From Bryobacterales bacterium (GTDB lineage: Bacteria > Acidobacteriota > Terriglobia > Bryobacterales > Bryobacteraceae): DNA of 64,000 nt. How positions within the stretch are numbered: position 1 is the stretch's first letter; every line of letters starts with the position of its first letter. The stretch lies in NCBI GenBank assembly GCA_020847045.1, contig JADLCT010000043.1, positions 32,967 through 96,966 of the forward strand, written 5' to 3'. Position numbers and translations under genes: made by a program. Below the pieces are notes generated by a model. That model was not told the DNA's origin and searched no databases. It saw only the letters and a program-made list of their open reading frames with translations. This document shows, piece by piece, positions 1 to 8,154 of this stretch.

Positions 1-539
1 TGGAACAGGCCCGGGTAGGCGCAACTGGCGCGCACGGCGGGCACAACGTCGCCGCGGCCGGAGAACAGCACCGGCTCGCCCGTTTTCAAGTCGCACGCCA
101 CCACGCCGAGCGGCACACGCATCTCCTCGAACCGGTGCACGGCCAGCAGGCGGCGAAGGAAGGCGTCCATGCGTGTGCTCGACATTAACCCCATTTTCGA
201 CAGCGTCCACCCGGCCACATCCTTGAACTTCATCCGCCGCGCCAGCTCCTCCAGCTTGTACAGTGGCGTCCCGCTCGCATAAGCCGCGGCCATCATCGAG
301 CCCGAACTCACGCCCGTGATCGCGGCCAGCGGAATGCGCCGTTCCTCCAACACCTGCAAGACGCCCAGGTGCGCGATGCCGCGCGCAAAGCCGCCGCCCA
401 GCGCCAGGCCGACCTTCGCGCTCCGGTAGCCATCCACACTGCCGTACAGGAAGCGCCACAGGCTTGCGTGCCCCCGCTCGCGCGCCTGCGCCTCTCGCCT
501 GTCCCTCGATTCACCGCTCAACCCTTCAGAACCGTCCAT
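1..539 (-). CDS. Patatin-like phospholipase, N-terminal part (runs off the window)
   Basis: The gene continues beyond base 1, so only about 180 N-terminal residues are visible. They contain the glycine-rich oxyanion motif GLALGGGFARGIAHLG and, about 30 residues later, the GVSSGS nucleophile elbow (GxSxG). Both define bacterial patatin-like lipid acyl hydrolases. The Asp of the Ser-Asp dyad lies outside the window. The ATG at 539 gives an arginine- and glutamate-rich leader of about 45 residues and no signal peptide, so a cytoplasmic or inner-membrane-associated lipase is likely. A TAGATT hexamer ends 7 nt before this ATG, which supports the start. The gene is divergent from the PIG-L gene with a 27 bp gap. 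Confidence 0.85.
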   Translation of the reverse strand, partial: MDGSEGLSGESRDRREAQARERGHASLWRFLYGSVDGYRSAKVGLALGGGFARGIAHLGVLQVLEERRIPLAAITGVSSGSMMAAAYASGTPLYKLEELARRMKFKDVAGWTLSKMGLMSSTRMDAFLRRLLAVHRFEEMRVPLGVVACDLKTGEPVLFSGRGDVVPAVRASCAYPGLF

Positions 540-546
540 CCTTGGC

Positions 547-552
547 AATCTA
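547..552 (-). promoter_or_regulatory. -10-like hexamer TAGATT for the patatin gene
   Basis: On the minus strand TAGATT lies 7 nt before the ATG at 539. That spacing would put the transcript start at or next to the start codon. It sits back to back with the plus-strand box at 554-559. Confidence 0.45.
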
Positions 553-553
553 C

Positions 554-559
554 TACACT
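554..559 (+). promoter_or_regulatory. -10-like hexamer TACACT for the PIG-L gene
   Basis: TACACT is followed by 7 nt (gaggtct) and the ATG at 567. The spacing fits leaderless or very short-leader transcription. No recognisable -35 is present, and that region would lie inside the patatin gene. Confidence 0.5.
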
Positions 560-566
560 GAGGTCT

Positions 567-3059
567 ATGCGCCGTTTCGCGACCGCTCTGTTCGTGTGCT
601 TCCACCTGCTGATCGCCACGGCGCAGGAGCGGCCATTGGCCTCGGGCGCCGCCGATGTCCGGGCCCGTCTCGATCAATTGCAGGTGGTCGGCGGCGTGCT
701 GATGATCGCCGCCCACCCCGACGACGAGAACACCGCCGTGCTCGCCTATTTCGGACGCGGACGCCATCTCCGCGCCGGTTATCTTTCGCTCACGCGCGGC
801 GAAGGCGGGCAGAATCTGATCGGTCCCGAACAGGGCGCGCTCATGGGCGTCATTCGCACGCAGGAGCTGCTGGCCGCGCGGCGGCTGGACGGGGCGCAGC
901 AGTTCTTCACGCGCGCCATTGACTTCGGTTTCTCCAAGACGGCCGCCGAAACACTGGACAAATGGGGCCGCAACGGCGTGCTTGCCGATACTGTCTGGGT
1001 CATCCGGCGCTTCCAGCCCGACGTGGTGATCCTCCGCTTCAGCGGCACGCCGCGTGATGGCCACGGGCATCACCAGTCCTCGGCCATCCTCGGCAAGGAG
1101 GCCTTCGAGGCCGCCGCCGACCCGGCGCGCTTTCCCGAGCAGCTGCAACATGTCCAGCCCTGGCGCGCCAAACGCTGCGTCTGGAACTCCTTCTCCTTCA
1201 CGCGCGACATGGAAAAGGAGGCCGCCCGCACGGCGCGTATGACGATCGACACCGGCCAGTACGATCCACTGCTCGGCTACTCCTACGGCGAGATTGCCGG
1301 CATGAGCCGCTCCATGCACCGCTCCCAGGGCATGGGCGCCGCCGAGCGCAAGGGATCCATGCCGCAGTACTTCGTCACCGTGGCCGGTGAGCCGGCCGAA
1401 GGCGACCCGCTGTCGGGTATCGACACGACATGGAACCGTCTGCCCGGTGGCGCGGCCGTCGCCGCCGCGCTCGAAGAGGCTTCGCGCGCCTTCGACATCC
1501 GCCACACCGCACGCATTCTGCCCGCCCTCGCCAAGGCGCGCCCGCTGGTGGCCGCAATGGATCATCCCTGGGCGCGCGCCAAGCTTGTGGAACTCGACGA
1601 ACTGGCGGCGGCCGCGGCGGCCGTGGCCGTGGAAGCCAGCGCCGCGCAATGGGCGGCCACCCCCGGATCGAGCGCTGCCATTCGCGTGAGCGTCGTGGGA
1701 CGGGGCGAGACGCCTGTCGCCGTGGAGAGCCTCATCCTTCTCGGCCTCAGTGAACAGCACCACGCGGCAAACGGAGCTCCGGCGGGAGACAACAAGCCCT
1801 GGACGCACACCCTTACCGCCGCCATCCCGGACGGCGCGGCTCCGACGCAACCCTACTGGCTGCGCGAGCCGCGGCAGGGCAACCTCTACGCCGTACCCTC
1901 GCTCCAGCAACGGGGCGAGCCCGACACCGAGCCTGTCTTCCGCGCGCGGTTCCGCCTAACCGTTGGAGGGATGACCATCGAGCTGACGCGTCCTGTCGTG
2001 CACCGTTATGTGGATCAGGTGCGCGGCGAGCTGTGGCGTCCCTTTCTCATCGTGCCCCCCACCGCCGTCTCCTTTTCGGAGAAGTCGCTGCTGTTTCCTT
2101 CGCCCGCTTCGCGCACGGTGGAAATCACCGTCTGGGCCAATCTGGACAAGACTGCCGGTGAGATCCGCCCGGCGGTTCCCACAGGCTGGCGCATCGAGCC
2201 CGCCTCACGAACTTACTCCATCGAGCACGCCGGCGAACAAACCACCCTTGCCTTTCGCGTCACGCCGCCGGCCTCGGCCTCCACGGGCGAAATCGCCATC
2301 GCTGGCGCCCAAGGCATGCACACCATCGCTTATGATCACATCCCCCCGCAAACCGTCTTCACGCCCGCTTCGCTGCACGTGACCGCCGCCCGCGTCAAGA
2401 CGCTCGCCAATCGCATCGGCTATGTGATGGGCGCGGGCGACGAAGTGCCGCAGGCGCTGCGCCAGTGGGGCTCTGAGGTCACGCTGCTCTCGGCCGACGG
2501 CCTTGCCCGCGCCAGTCTCTCCTCATACGACGCCATTGTCACCGGCGTCCGCGCCTACAACACCCGCCCCGATCTTCGCGCCAACCAGGACCGCCTGATG
2601 CAATACGTCTCCGGCGGCGGCACGCTCGTCGTTCAGTACAACGTCGCCACCGGCGGCCCCTTCGGACGCGCGTCGAACGAGTTGGACCGCATCGGTCCTT
2701 ATCCGCTTACCGTGGGCCGCGACAGGGTCACCGTCGAAGAAGCCCCACTCACGCCGCTCGATCCGGAAAGCCCTTTGCTGTCGGCGCCCAACCGCATCAC
2801 GCCCGCCGACTATGAAGGCTGGGTGCAGGAGCGCGGCCTCTACTTCGCCTCGAAATTTGATCCGCGCTATACGCCGCTGTGGTCCGCGCACGATCCCGGC
2901 GAGCAGCCTTCACAAGGCGGCACGCTGTGGACGCGCTACGGAAAGGGCGTCTATGTCTTCACGCCCATGAGCTGGTTCCGGCAGCTTCCGGCCGGTGTGC
3001 CCGGCGCGCACCGCATCTTCTCGAACCTGGTCAGCTCCGGGAGGCTTCTTGCCCGGTAA
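567..3059 (+). CDS. Secreted PIG-L family deacetylase with long C-terminal region
   Basis: This 830-residue protein starts with a signal peptide (MRRFATALFVCFHLLIATAQ). The PIG-L/LmbE zinc-hydrolase motif AHPDDE follows at about residues 50-55, with the second metal-site motif DGHGHH near residue 157. Members of this family remove N-acetyl groups from sugar substrates. The remaining 500 or more residues resemble the beta-rich and Rossmann-like C-terminal extension seen in large Acidobacteriota and Bacteroidota homologues, including GYVMGAGDEVPQAL and a GGGTLVVQYN strand. I chose the ATG at 567 over an upstream in-frame start because it opens the signal peptide and is preceded by a -10-like box. 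Its 3' end overlaps the next small gene by 11 bp. The substrate is unknown. Confidence 0.88.
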   Translation: MRRFATALFVCFHLLIATAQERPLASGAADVRARLDQLQVVGGVLMIAAHPDDENTAVLAYFGRGRHLRAGYLSLTRGEGGQNLIGPEQGALMGVIRTQELLAARRLDGAQQFFTRAIDFGFSKTAAETLDKWGRNGVLADTVWVIRRFQPDVVILRFSGTPRDGHGHHQSSAILGKEAFEAAADPARFPEQLQHVQPWRAKRCVWNSFSFTRDMEKEAARTARMTIDTGQYDPLLGYSYGEIAGMSRSMHRSQGMGAAERKGSMPQYFVTVAGEPAEGDPLSGIDTTWNRLPGGAAVAAALEEASRAFDIRHTARILPALAKARPLVAAMDHPWARAKLVELDELAAAAAAVAVEASAAQWAATPGSSAAIRVSVVGRGETPVAVESLILLGLSEQHHAANGAPAGDNKPWTHTLTAAIPDGAAPTQPYWLREPRQGNLYAVPSLQQRGEPDTEPVFRARFRLTVGGMTIELTRPVVHRYVDQVRGELWRPFLIVPPTAVSFSEKSLLFPSPASRTVEITVWANLDKTAGEIRPAVPTGWRIEPASRTYSIEHAGEQTTLAFRVTPPASASTGEIAIAGAQGMHTIAYDHIPPQTVFTPASLHVTAARVKTLANRIGYVMGAGDEVPQALRQWGSEVTLLSADGLARASLSSYDAIVTGVRAYNTRPDLRANQDRLMQYVSGGGTLVVQYNVATGGPFGRASNELDRIGPYPLTVGRDRVTVEEAPLTPLDPESPLLSAPNRITPADYEGWVQERGLYFASKFDPRYTPLWSAHDPGEQPSQGGTLWTRYGKGVYVFTPMSWFRQLPAGVPGAHRIFSNLVSSGRLLAR

Positions 3060-3213
3060 GCCATCGTCCGAACCGGCTTCCGGCGGGACGCAAGCGCCCA
3101 TTGGCCCACCCCCGATCCTGGGCACCTGGAACCGCCTCTACGCCGCCGTGGTTCTCTACCTTTGCGCCTTCATCGCCGTTCTGGCCCTGTTCACGTGGGG
3201 ATTCGAGCGATGA
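3049..3213 (+). CDS. Small single-span membrane protein (54 aa), TTG start
   Basis: I read a TTG start preceded by GGGAGG with a 4 nt gap, overlapping the end of the PIG-L gene. The product has a proline/glycine-rich N-terminus, a WNRLYAAV motif, one hydrophobic segment (about residues 31-48) and a short FER tail. Its stop overlaps the symporter ATG in an ATGA arrangement, so the two are probably translationally coupled. It may be an accessory subunit of the symporter or just a conserved microprotein; the sequence does not say. An in-frame ATG at 2995 would give a longer form that overlaps the PIG-L gene by 65 bp, which seems less likely. Confidence 0.6.
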   Translation: MPGKPSSEPASGGTQAPIGPPPILGTWNRLYAAVVLYLCAFIAVLALFTWGFER

Positions 3214-4844
3214 GGACGCTGGACTGGATCGTACTGGCCGCCTCGCTCGTCTTCGTCATCGGTTACGGGCTGTGGCGCAGCCGCCGCACCACCACGACGG
3301 AACAATACCTGCTGGCTGGCCGCGAGATGCCCTGGTACGCCATGGCGCTCTCCATCATGGCGACACAGGCCAGCGCCATCACCTTCATCTCCACCACCGG
3401 ACAGGCTTACGCCGATGGGATGCGCTTCCTGCAGATGTACCTTGGCCTGCCGCTGGCCATGATCCTGATCTCGGCGACGGCCGTGCCGGTGTTTCACCGC
3501 GCCCGCGTCTACACGGCGTATGAGTATCTGGAGCAGCGCTTCGACGCCAGAACGCGCACTCTGGTCAGCATCGTCTTTCTCATTCAGCGCGGCCTGGGCG
3601 CCGGCGTGGCGTTGTATGCGCCGGCCATCGTGCTCACCGTCATCTTCGGCTGGCCCGATTACCTCACCACGGCCATCATGGGCGCGCTGGTGGTTCTCTA
3701 CACGACGCTCGGCGGCATCCGCGCCGTCACCTGGACCGACTTTCAACAGATGCTCATCATGATGGCGGGCCTGGCCGCCGCGCTGTTCACGGCCATCTGG
3801 CTGATGCCCGCCGATGTCAGCTTTCTCGACGCCGTACGCACGGCCGGAGCCGCCGGACGGCTGAACGCGCTGGTAACCCGTTTTTCCTGGAGCGACCAGT
3901 ACAACATTTTCAGCGGTCTGCTGGGCGGCATGTTTCTGGCGCTCGCCTATTTCGGCTGCGACCAGTCGCAGGTGCAGCGCTATCTCACGGGCCGCTCCAT
4001 CGCGCAGAGCCGCCTCAGCCTGCTGTTCAACGCCGTCGCCAAGCTGCCCATGCAGTTCCTCATTCTGTTCACGGGCGCGATGGTGTTTGTCTTTTACATT
4101 CACCACCAGCCGCCGCTCATCTTTCACCCCGGCGAGATGGCCAAGGTGGAACACAGCGCCAGCGCGGATCAATGGCAGCAGCGGTTCAACCGCGCCTGGG
4201 AGGCCCGCCGCGAGGCCACCCACACCGCCACTGGCTTTGACCACAAAGCGTTCCAGGCCGCCCAGGCGGAAATCGACAGCGTGCGCCACGCCACCGGCGC
4301 CTCCAACGACACCAACTTCATCTTCCTTACGTTCGTCACGCATCATCTGCCCGCCGGGCTGGTTGGCCTGGTGATGGCCTGCATCTTCGCCGCCGCCATG
4401 TCCACCATCTCGGCCGAGGTGAATTCGCTGGCCACCGTCACAGTGATCGACATTTATAAGCGCCACATGAAGCCCGAGGCCAGCGATGGACACTATCTGT
4501 GGGCCTCGCGCGGATTCACCGCGTTGTGGGGAATCTATGCCGTGTTCGCCGCCGGCTTTGGGCGTTCGCTTGGCTCGCTGATCGAAGCCGTGAACATGGT
4601 GGGCTCGTTTTTCTACGGCAGCCTGCTGGGCGCCTTCGTACTGGCCTTTTACGCGCCCCGCGTCGGCGCGCGCGCGGCGTTCCTGGCCATCCTGCTCGGC
4701 GAGGCCGCTGTTGTCGCCGTCCACTTCCAGTTCAAAGTGGCCTTCCTCTGGTACAACGTGATTGGCGCCACAGCCGTCGTGGCCGCGGGCCTGCTGCTCA
4801 GCTTTGTGCTGCCGAGGAACCAAACCGCCAGCCCCACCACGTAG
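3210..4844 (+). CDS. Sodium:solute symporter (SSS family)
   Basis: This 544-residue inner-membrane transporter has the SSS layout: a TM near the N-terminus (DWIVLAASLVFVIGYGLW), the FAGREM-like segment AGREMPWYAMALSIMATQAS, and a sodium-site region around TTLGGIRAVTWTDFQQ, which is highly typical of the family. About 60 hydrophilic residues (roughly 310-375, rich in Glu, Arg and His) lie in one loop, as in sialic-acid/sugar-type members. The ATG at 3210 overlaps the stop of the small membrane gene. The substrate cannot be told from sequence; the PIG-L neighbour suggests a sugar or amino-sugar product. The last 47 bp overlap crcB on the other strand. Confidence 0.9.
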   Translation: MRTLDWIVLAASLVFVIGYGLWRSRRTTTTEQYLLAGREMPWYAMALSIMATQASAITFISTTGQAYADGMRFLQMYLGLPLAMILISATAVPVFHRARVYTAYEYLEQRFDARTRTLVSIVFLIQRGLGAGVALYAPAIVLTVIFGWPDYLTTAIMGALVVLYTTLGGIRAVTWTDFQQMLIMMAGLAAALFTAIWLMPADVSFLDAVRTAGAAGRLNALVTRFSWSDQYNIFSGLLGGMFLALAYFGCDQSQVQRYLTGRSIAQSRLSLLFNAVAKLPMQFLILFTGAMVFVFYIHHQPPLIFHPGEMAKVEHSASADQWQQRFNRAWEARREATHTATGFDHKAFQAAQAEIDSVRHATGASNDTNFIFLTFVTHHLPAGLVGLVMACIFAAAMSTISAEVNSLATVTVIDIYKRHMKPEASDGHYLWASRGFTALWGIYAVFAAGFGRSLGSLIEAVNMVGSFFYGSLLGAFVLAFYAPRVGARAAFLAILLGEAAVVAVHFQFKVAFLWYNVIGATAVVAAGLLLSFVLPRNQTASPTT

Positions 4845-5166
4845 CCGCGACGCACACGGCCACCGAGACGGCCGCGTAGAGCGCCGCTTTGACGGTGTGT
4901 CCACGGCGCAGCAGGTCGAGCAGCTCGAAGCTGAAGGTGGAAAAGGTGGTGAAGCCACCGCAGAAGCCCGTCGTGAACAGCAGTTGCTGGGGCGAAGGAA
5001 GCCGCAGACCCGTGAAATAGCCAATCAGAAAACTGCCCGACACGTTCACCGTGAGAATCGCCCAGGGGAATACGTCGCCCAGGGCATGCAGCAGCCAGCG
5101 CGACAGTAGCAGACGGCATACGCCGCCCGCCGCGCTTCCCACCGCCACCAACAGGATGCCCGTCAT
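4798..5166 (-). CDS. crcB: Fluoride exporter CrcB/Fluc
   Basis: This 122-residue, four-TM protein has the Fluc hallmarks: NVSGSFLIGYFTG in the second helix and GFCGGFTTFSTFSFE in the third, with the Phe/Thr/Ser track that lines the fluoride pore. CrcB works as an antiparallel dimer and lowers cytoplasmic fluoride. I chose the ATG at 5166; an in-frame TTG at 5175 would overlap the glgC stop. It lies directly behind glgC, so it has no room for its own leader, and I see no fluoride riboswitch. Its 3' end runs 47 bp into the convergent symporter gene. Confidence 0.92.
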   Translation of the reverse strand: MTGILLVAVGSAAGGVCRLLLSRWLLHALGDVFPWAILTVNVSGSFLIGYFTGLRLPSPQQLLFTTGFCGGFTTFSTFSFELLDLLRRGHTVKAALYAAVSVAVCVAATWWGWRFGSSAAQS

Positions 5167-5171
5167 GGCCC

Positions 5172-6425
5172 TCAAATTTGCAGCGTTGCGATGTCCACGC
5201 TCGACCGGTTGCCTTCCACCACCACGATGCCCGACTCGGTGACGTGGTACATCTTTCCGTCCGCGGCCAGGTCATACCCAATGGAGGTGTCGGCCGGTAC
5301 GCGCACGTTCTTATCGAGAATCGCGTTCCTAACCTTCGCCCGCCGTCCAATGTCGCAGTTATCGAAGATGATCGAGTTCTCCACCACCGCTCCGGCATGT
5401 ACCTTCACGCCGCGACCGATGACGCAGTTGCGCGCCGTGCCTCCCGAGAGAATTGAGCCGCCCGCCACGATGGTGTCCACCGCCGTGCCGCGCCGCCCGT
5501 CGTCGTCGAAGGTGAACTTCGCCGGCGGATCGTCGTAGCTGGCCGTGCGCAGCGGCCACTGCCGGTTGAACAGGTTCAGCGCAGGTGAGACCGAACGCAG
5601 GTCCATGTTCGCTTCGTAGTAGGCGTCGATGGTCCCCACGTCGCGCCAGTACACTTCGCCGCCCACCGGATCGCCCGGAATCCGGTTGGTTTGAAAATCG
5701 TAGGCGTACATCGGGCACCGCCCGATCAGGCGCGGCAGGATGTCCCGTCCGAAATCATGCGAGGAGTTTTCGTCGTGCGCGTCGGCGTACAACTCACGCA
5801 ACAGGGTCCGTGTCGAAAAAATGTAGTTCCCCATCGAGGCGTACACGCGTTCGGGGTCGCCCGGCATCGTCGGCGCTCCGTCCTGCTTTTCGACAAAACT
5901 CTTCACCGCGCCGTCGTGATCGGTCTCGATCACGCCGAACTCCTTGGCGTACTCCTTGGCCACCGGAATCGCCGCGATCGACACGTCGGCGCGCTTTCTT
6001 TCGTGGAATTCGATCATGTCCCGGATGTTCATCCGGTAGATGTGATCGGCGCCGAAGATCGCCACCACGTGCGGGTCGGCCTGCTCGATCAGGTTGATGT
6101 TCTGGTAAATCGCGTCCGCCGTCCCGCGGTACCACGACTCGCCCGGCGACCTCATCTGCGCCGGCACCGGAATCACGAAATGACTCTTCAGCAGGTGGTT
6201 CACCTCCCACCCGTCCCGCATGTGCTGCAAAAGGGACTGGCTCTTGAACTGGATCAGCACGTAGATCGAATAGATTCCCGAGTTCACCAGATTGCTCAGC
6301 ACGAAGTCCACAATTCTGTACTGGCCCCCAAAGGGTACGGCCGGCTTGGCGCGCTCCTTGGTCAAGGGGTACAGTCTCGTGCCTTTCCCTCCGGCGAGCA
6401 CGAACGCCAGCACTCTCAATTGCAT
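5172..6425 (-). CDS. glgC: Glucose-1-phosphate adenylyltransferase
   Basis: This 417-residue cytoplasmic enzyme makes ADP-glucose for glycogen synthesis. It opens with the nucleotide-binding motif LAGGKGTRLYPLTKERAKPA, followed by VPFGGQYRIVDFVLSN, the GTADAIYQN loop, and a C-terminal left-handed beta-helix (RNCVIGRGVKVHAGAVVENS). That is the full GlgC architecture at normal length. I chose the ATG at 6425 over a longer in-frame start because GAAGGA sits 5 nt upstream and homologues begin at this point. No glgA or glgB is nearby. It is transcribed away from the MFS gene across a 179 bp gap and is followed closely by crcB. Confidence 0.96.
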   Translation of the reverse strand: MQLRVLAFVLAGGKGTRLYPLTKERAKPAVPFGGQYRIVDFVLSNLVNSGIYSIYVLIQFKSQSLLQHMRDGWEVNHLLKSHFVIPVPAQMRSPGESWYRGTADAIYQNINLIEQADPHVVAIFGADHIYRMNIRDMIEFHERKRADVSIAAIPVAKEYAKEFGVIETDHDGAVKSFVEKQDGAPTMPGDPERVYASMGNYIFSTRTLLRELYADAHDENSSHDFGRDILPRLIGRCPMYAYDFQTNRIPGDPVGGEVYWRDVGTIDAYYEANMDLRSVSPALNLFNRQWPLRTASYDDPPAKFTFDDDGRRGTAVDTIVAGGSILSGGTARNCVIGRGVKVHAGAVVENSIIFDNCDIGRRAKVRNAILDKNVRVPADTSIGYDLAADGKMYHVTESGIVVVEGNRSSVDIATLQI

Positions 6426-6604
6426 GTCGTCCTTCTTTCCTACAGCGTATAAATCGCGAACCTGGCCAGGAAACGCATCAGCCACCTATATTCTCTACAT
6501 CCCCGCGCCGTGCGGCAAGTGAAACATTCATGACCGCATTTGTTGTTTCCACCCCGCCCGTCCTCCCTCGCCGCGGCACGGCCATGATATCGTGAACAAC
6601 TTCC
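6426..6604. other. Intergenic region between divergent glgC and MFS genes
   Basis: These 179 bp contain no convincing reading frame. TATCGT at 6588-6593 lies 11 nt before the MFS ATG and could be its -10. A TATA-containing stretch near 6450 could serve glgC. Neither has a clear -35. Confidence 0.4.
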
Positions 6605-7858
6605 ATGCAACCATCTTCCAGCACCTCCACCACCACGCTCTCACGCCGCTGGATGATCATGATCTGGCTGTGCGCCGGCTACATGGTCGCCTACTTCGAC
6701 CGTGTGAATCTCTCCGTCGCCCTGGCCCACAAGGATTTCCAGCAATTCTTTCAGCTCACGGCGGAATCGCGCGGCTGGCTCAACTCGGGCTTCTTCATCA
6801 CCTACGCCCTGCTCCAGATTCCCGCCGGATGGCTGGTGGACCGGTACGGCGTGAAGTGGCCCTGGGTGTGGAGCTTCACCTTCTGGAGCCTGCTGTCGGC
6901 CGCCACGGCCTACGTCGGCGGCTTCTGGCAACTATTCGCCATCCGTCTGCTGCTGGGCGCGGGCGAGGCCTGCATCACGCCGGCCGGCATGCGCTGGATC
7001 CGGTACAACTTCGCCGAGAACCAGCGCGGCCTCATGATCGGCATCTTCATGGGCGCCGCCAAGCTCGGGCCCGCCATCGGCACCTATCTCGCCGCGCACC
7101 TGATGACCAACTTCGGATGGCAGCAGATGTTCCTGATTCTCGGACTCGGCTGCCTGGTCTGGATCGGCCCCTGGATCGCCCTGGTCAAGGACGACGACCG
7201 GCAGTTGGAAGCCGCCGCCCGCAAAGCCGCCGTACCCGGCGCCGCGGTTCCGTTCGGACGCCTGCTGCGAAGCCCTGTCATCATCGGCACATTGATCGGA
7301 ACCTTCTGCTACCAGTACTTCACCTACTTCTCCATGACGTGGCTGCCTTCGTATTTCGTCGAACGGCGCGGTCTCGATCTCAAGGCCACGGGTTCCTACA
7401 CGGCCTTCAGCCTGCTCGGCATGGCCACCGTCGCCATCCTGGCCGGGTTCGCGGCGGACCGCCTCATCGACCGCGGCTGGAATCCCGTGCGCGTCCGGAA
7501 GGGCTTCATCCTGGCCGGCTTCCTCACTGCCTCCACCGAGATTATCGGCGCGCTCTCGGACTCGCAGGACGTCGCCCTGTTCTTCGCCATCTTCTCGTTG
7601 AGCGGACTTGGACTGGTGACGGCCAACTACTGGGCTCTCACGCAAACCCTGCTCCCCGGCGCCGCGATTGGCCGCCTGGTCGGCGTGCAGAATTTCGCCG
7701 CCAATGTTCCGGGCATCGTCGCCGCCTCGCTCACCGGTTATCTCCTGAAATGGACCGGCAGCTACGATGCTCCCATGTGGGCGATCTGCTTTTTCCTGAT
7801 GACCGGCATTGCCTCCTATCTCTTCCTGGTCCGCGAAAAATACGTCCCGAAAGGATAA
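6605..7858 (+). CDS. MFS transporter, anion:cation symporter (hexuronate/phthalate) type
   Basis: The 417-residue protein has 12 predicted TM segments. The ACS-family signature YFDRVNLSVAL sits at the end of TM1, and the loop motif GWLVDRYGVKW follows TM2. Members import organic anions such as glucuronate, galactonate or tartrate with protons. The stop overlaps the next start (TAATG), forming an operon with the small cupin-like gene and the dehydrogenase. A sugar-acid or hydroxy-acid substrate is therefore likely, but the exact one is unknown. The start has only a weak ribosome-binding site. Confidence 0.9.
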   Translation: MQPSSSTSTTTLSRRWMIMIWLCAGYMVAYFDRVNLSVALAHKDFQQFFQLTAESRGWLNSGFFITYALLQIPAGWLVDRYGVKWPWVWSFTFWSLLSAATAYVGGFWQLFAIRLLLGAGEACITPAGMRWIRYNFAENQRGLMIGIFMGAAKLGPAIGTYLAAHLMTNFGWQQMFLILGLGCLVWIGPWIALVKDDDRQLEAAARKAAVPGAAVPFGRLLRSPVIIGTLIGTFCYQYFTYFSMTWLPSYFVERRGLDLKATGSYTAFSLLGMATVAILAGFAADRLIDRGWNPVRVRKGFILAGFLTASTEIIGALSDSQDVALFFAIFSLSGLGLVTANYWALTQTLLPGAAIGRLVGVQNFAANVPGIVAASLTGYLLKWTGSYDAPMWAICFFLMTGIASYLFLVREKYVPKG

Positions 7859-8154
7859 TGAACTGCATGGCGAAAAAGCTCCTTCTCGAAAACGTCCGCG
7901 TCCGCGTCTCCGAGGTCACCTACGACCCTGGCGTGCCGCGCCCCCGCCATATCCGCCCCACCGATCAGGTGATCGTCTTCCTGGACGACTGCGAGTATGA
8001 GCGCACCGACTCGGTGACGGGCGCCAAAACCGTCCGGCGCCGCGCCTCCGGCGAGATCATCTGGCATGACCGCGGCGAAGATGCCCCCATCCTGCGCAAC
8101 CTCGGCTCGAAACCCTACCGCTCGCTCCTGATCGAACTGAAGGACCGTGTCTGA
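7858..8154 (+). CDS. Small cupin-like protein
   Basis: This 98-residue soluble protein has no signal peptide. The pattern RPRHIRPTDQVIVFLDDC, then SGEIIWHDRGEDAP, then RSLLIELK, reads as alternating short strands of a single-domain cupin. Its metal ligands are not obvious: only two His are visible, so it may be a non-catalytic or degenerate member. It overlaps the MFS stop (TAATG) and the following start (TGATG), so it is translated with both. A second in-frame ATG at 7867 is possible. I am moderately sure of the fold and do not know the role. Confidence 0.65.
   Translation: MNCMAKKLLLENVRVRVSEVTYDPGVPRPRHIRPTDQVIVFLDDCEYERTDSVTGAKTVRRRASGEIIWHDRGEDAPILRNLGSKPYRSLLIELKDRV

Noticed and set aside
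5167..5175. Fluoride riboswitch before crcB
   Set aside because: crcB begins within a few bases of the glgC stop, leaving no room for a leader; the glgC leader shows no such fold that I can see.
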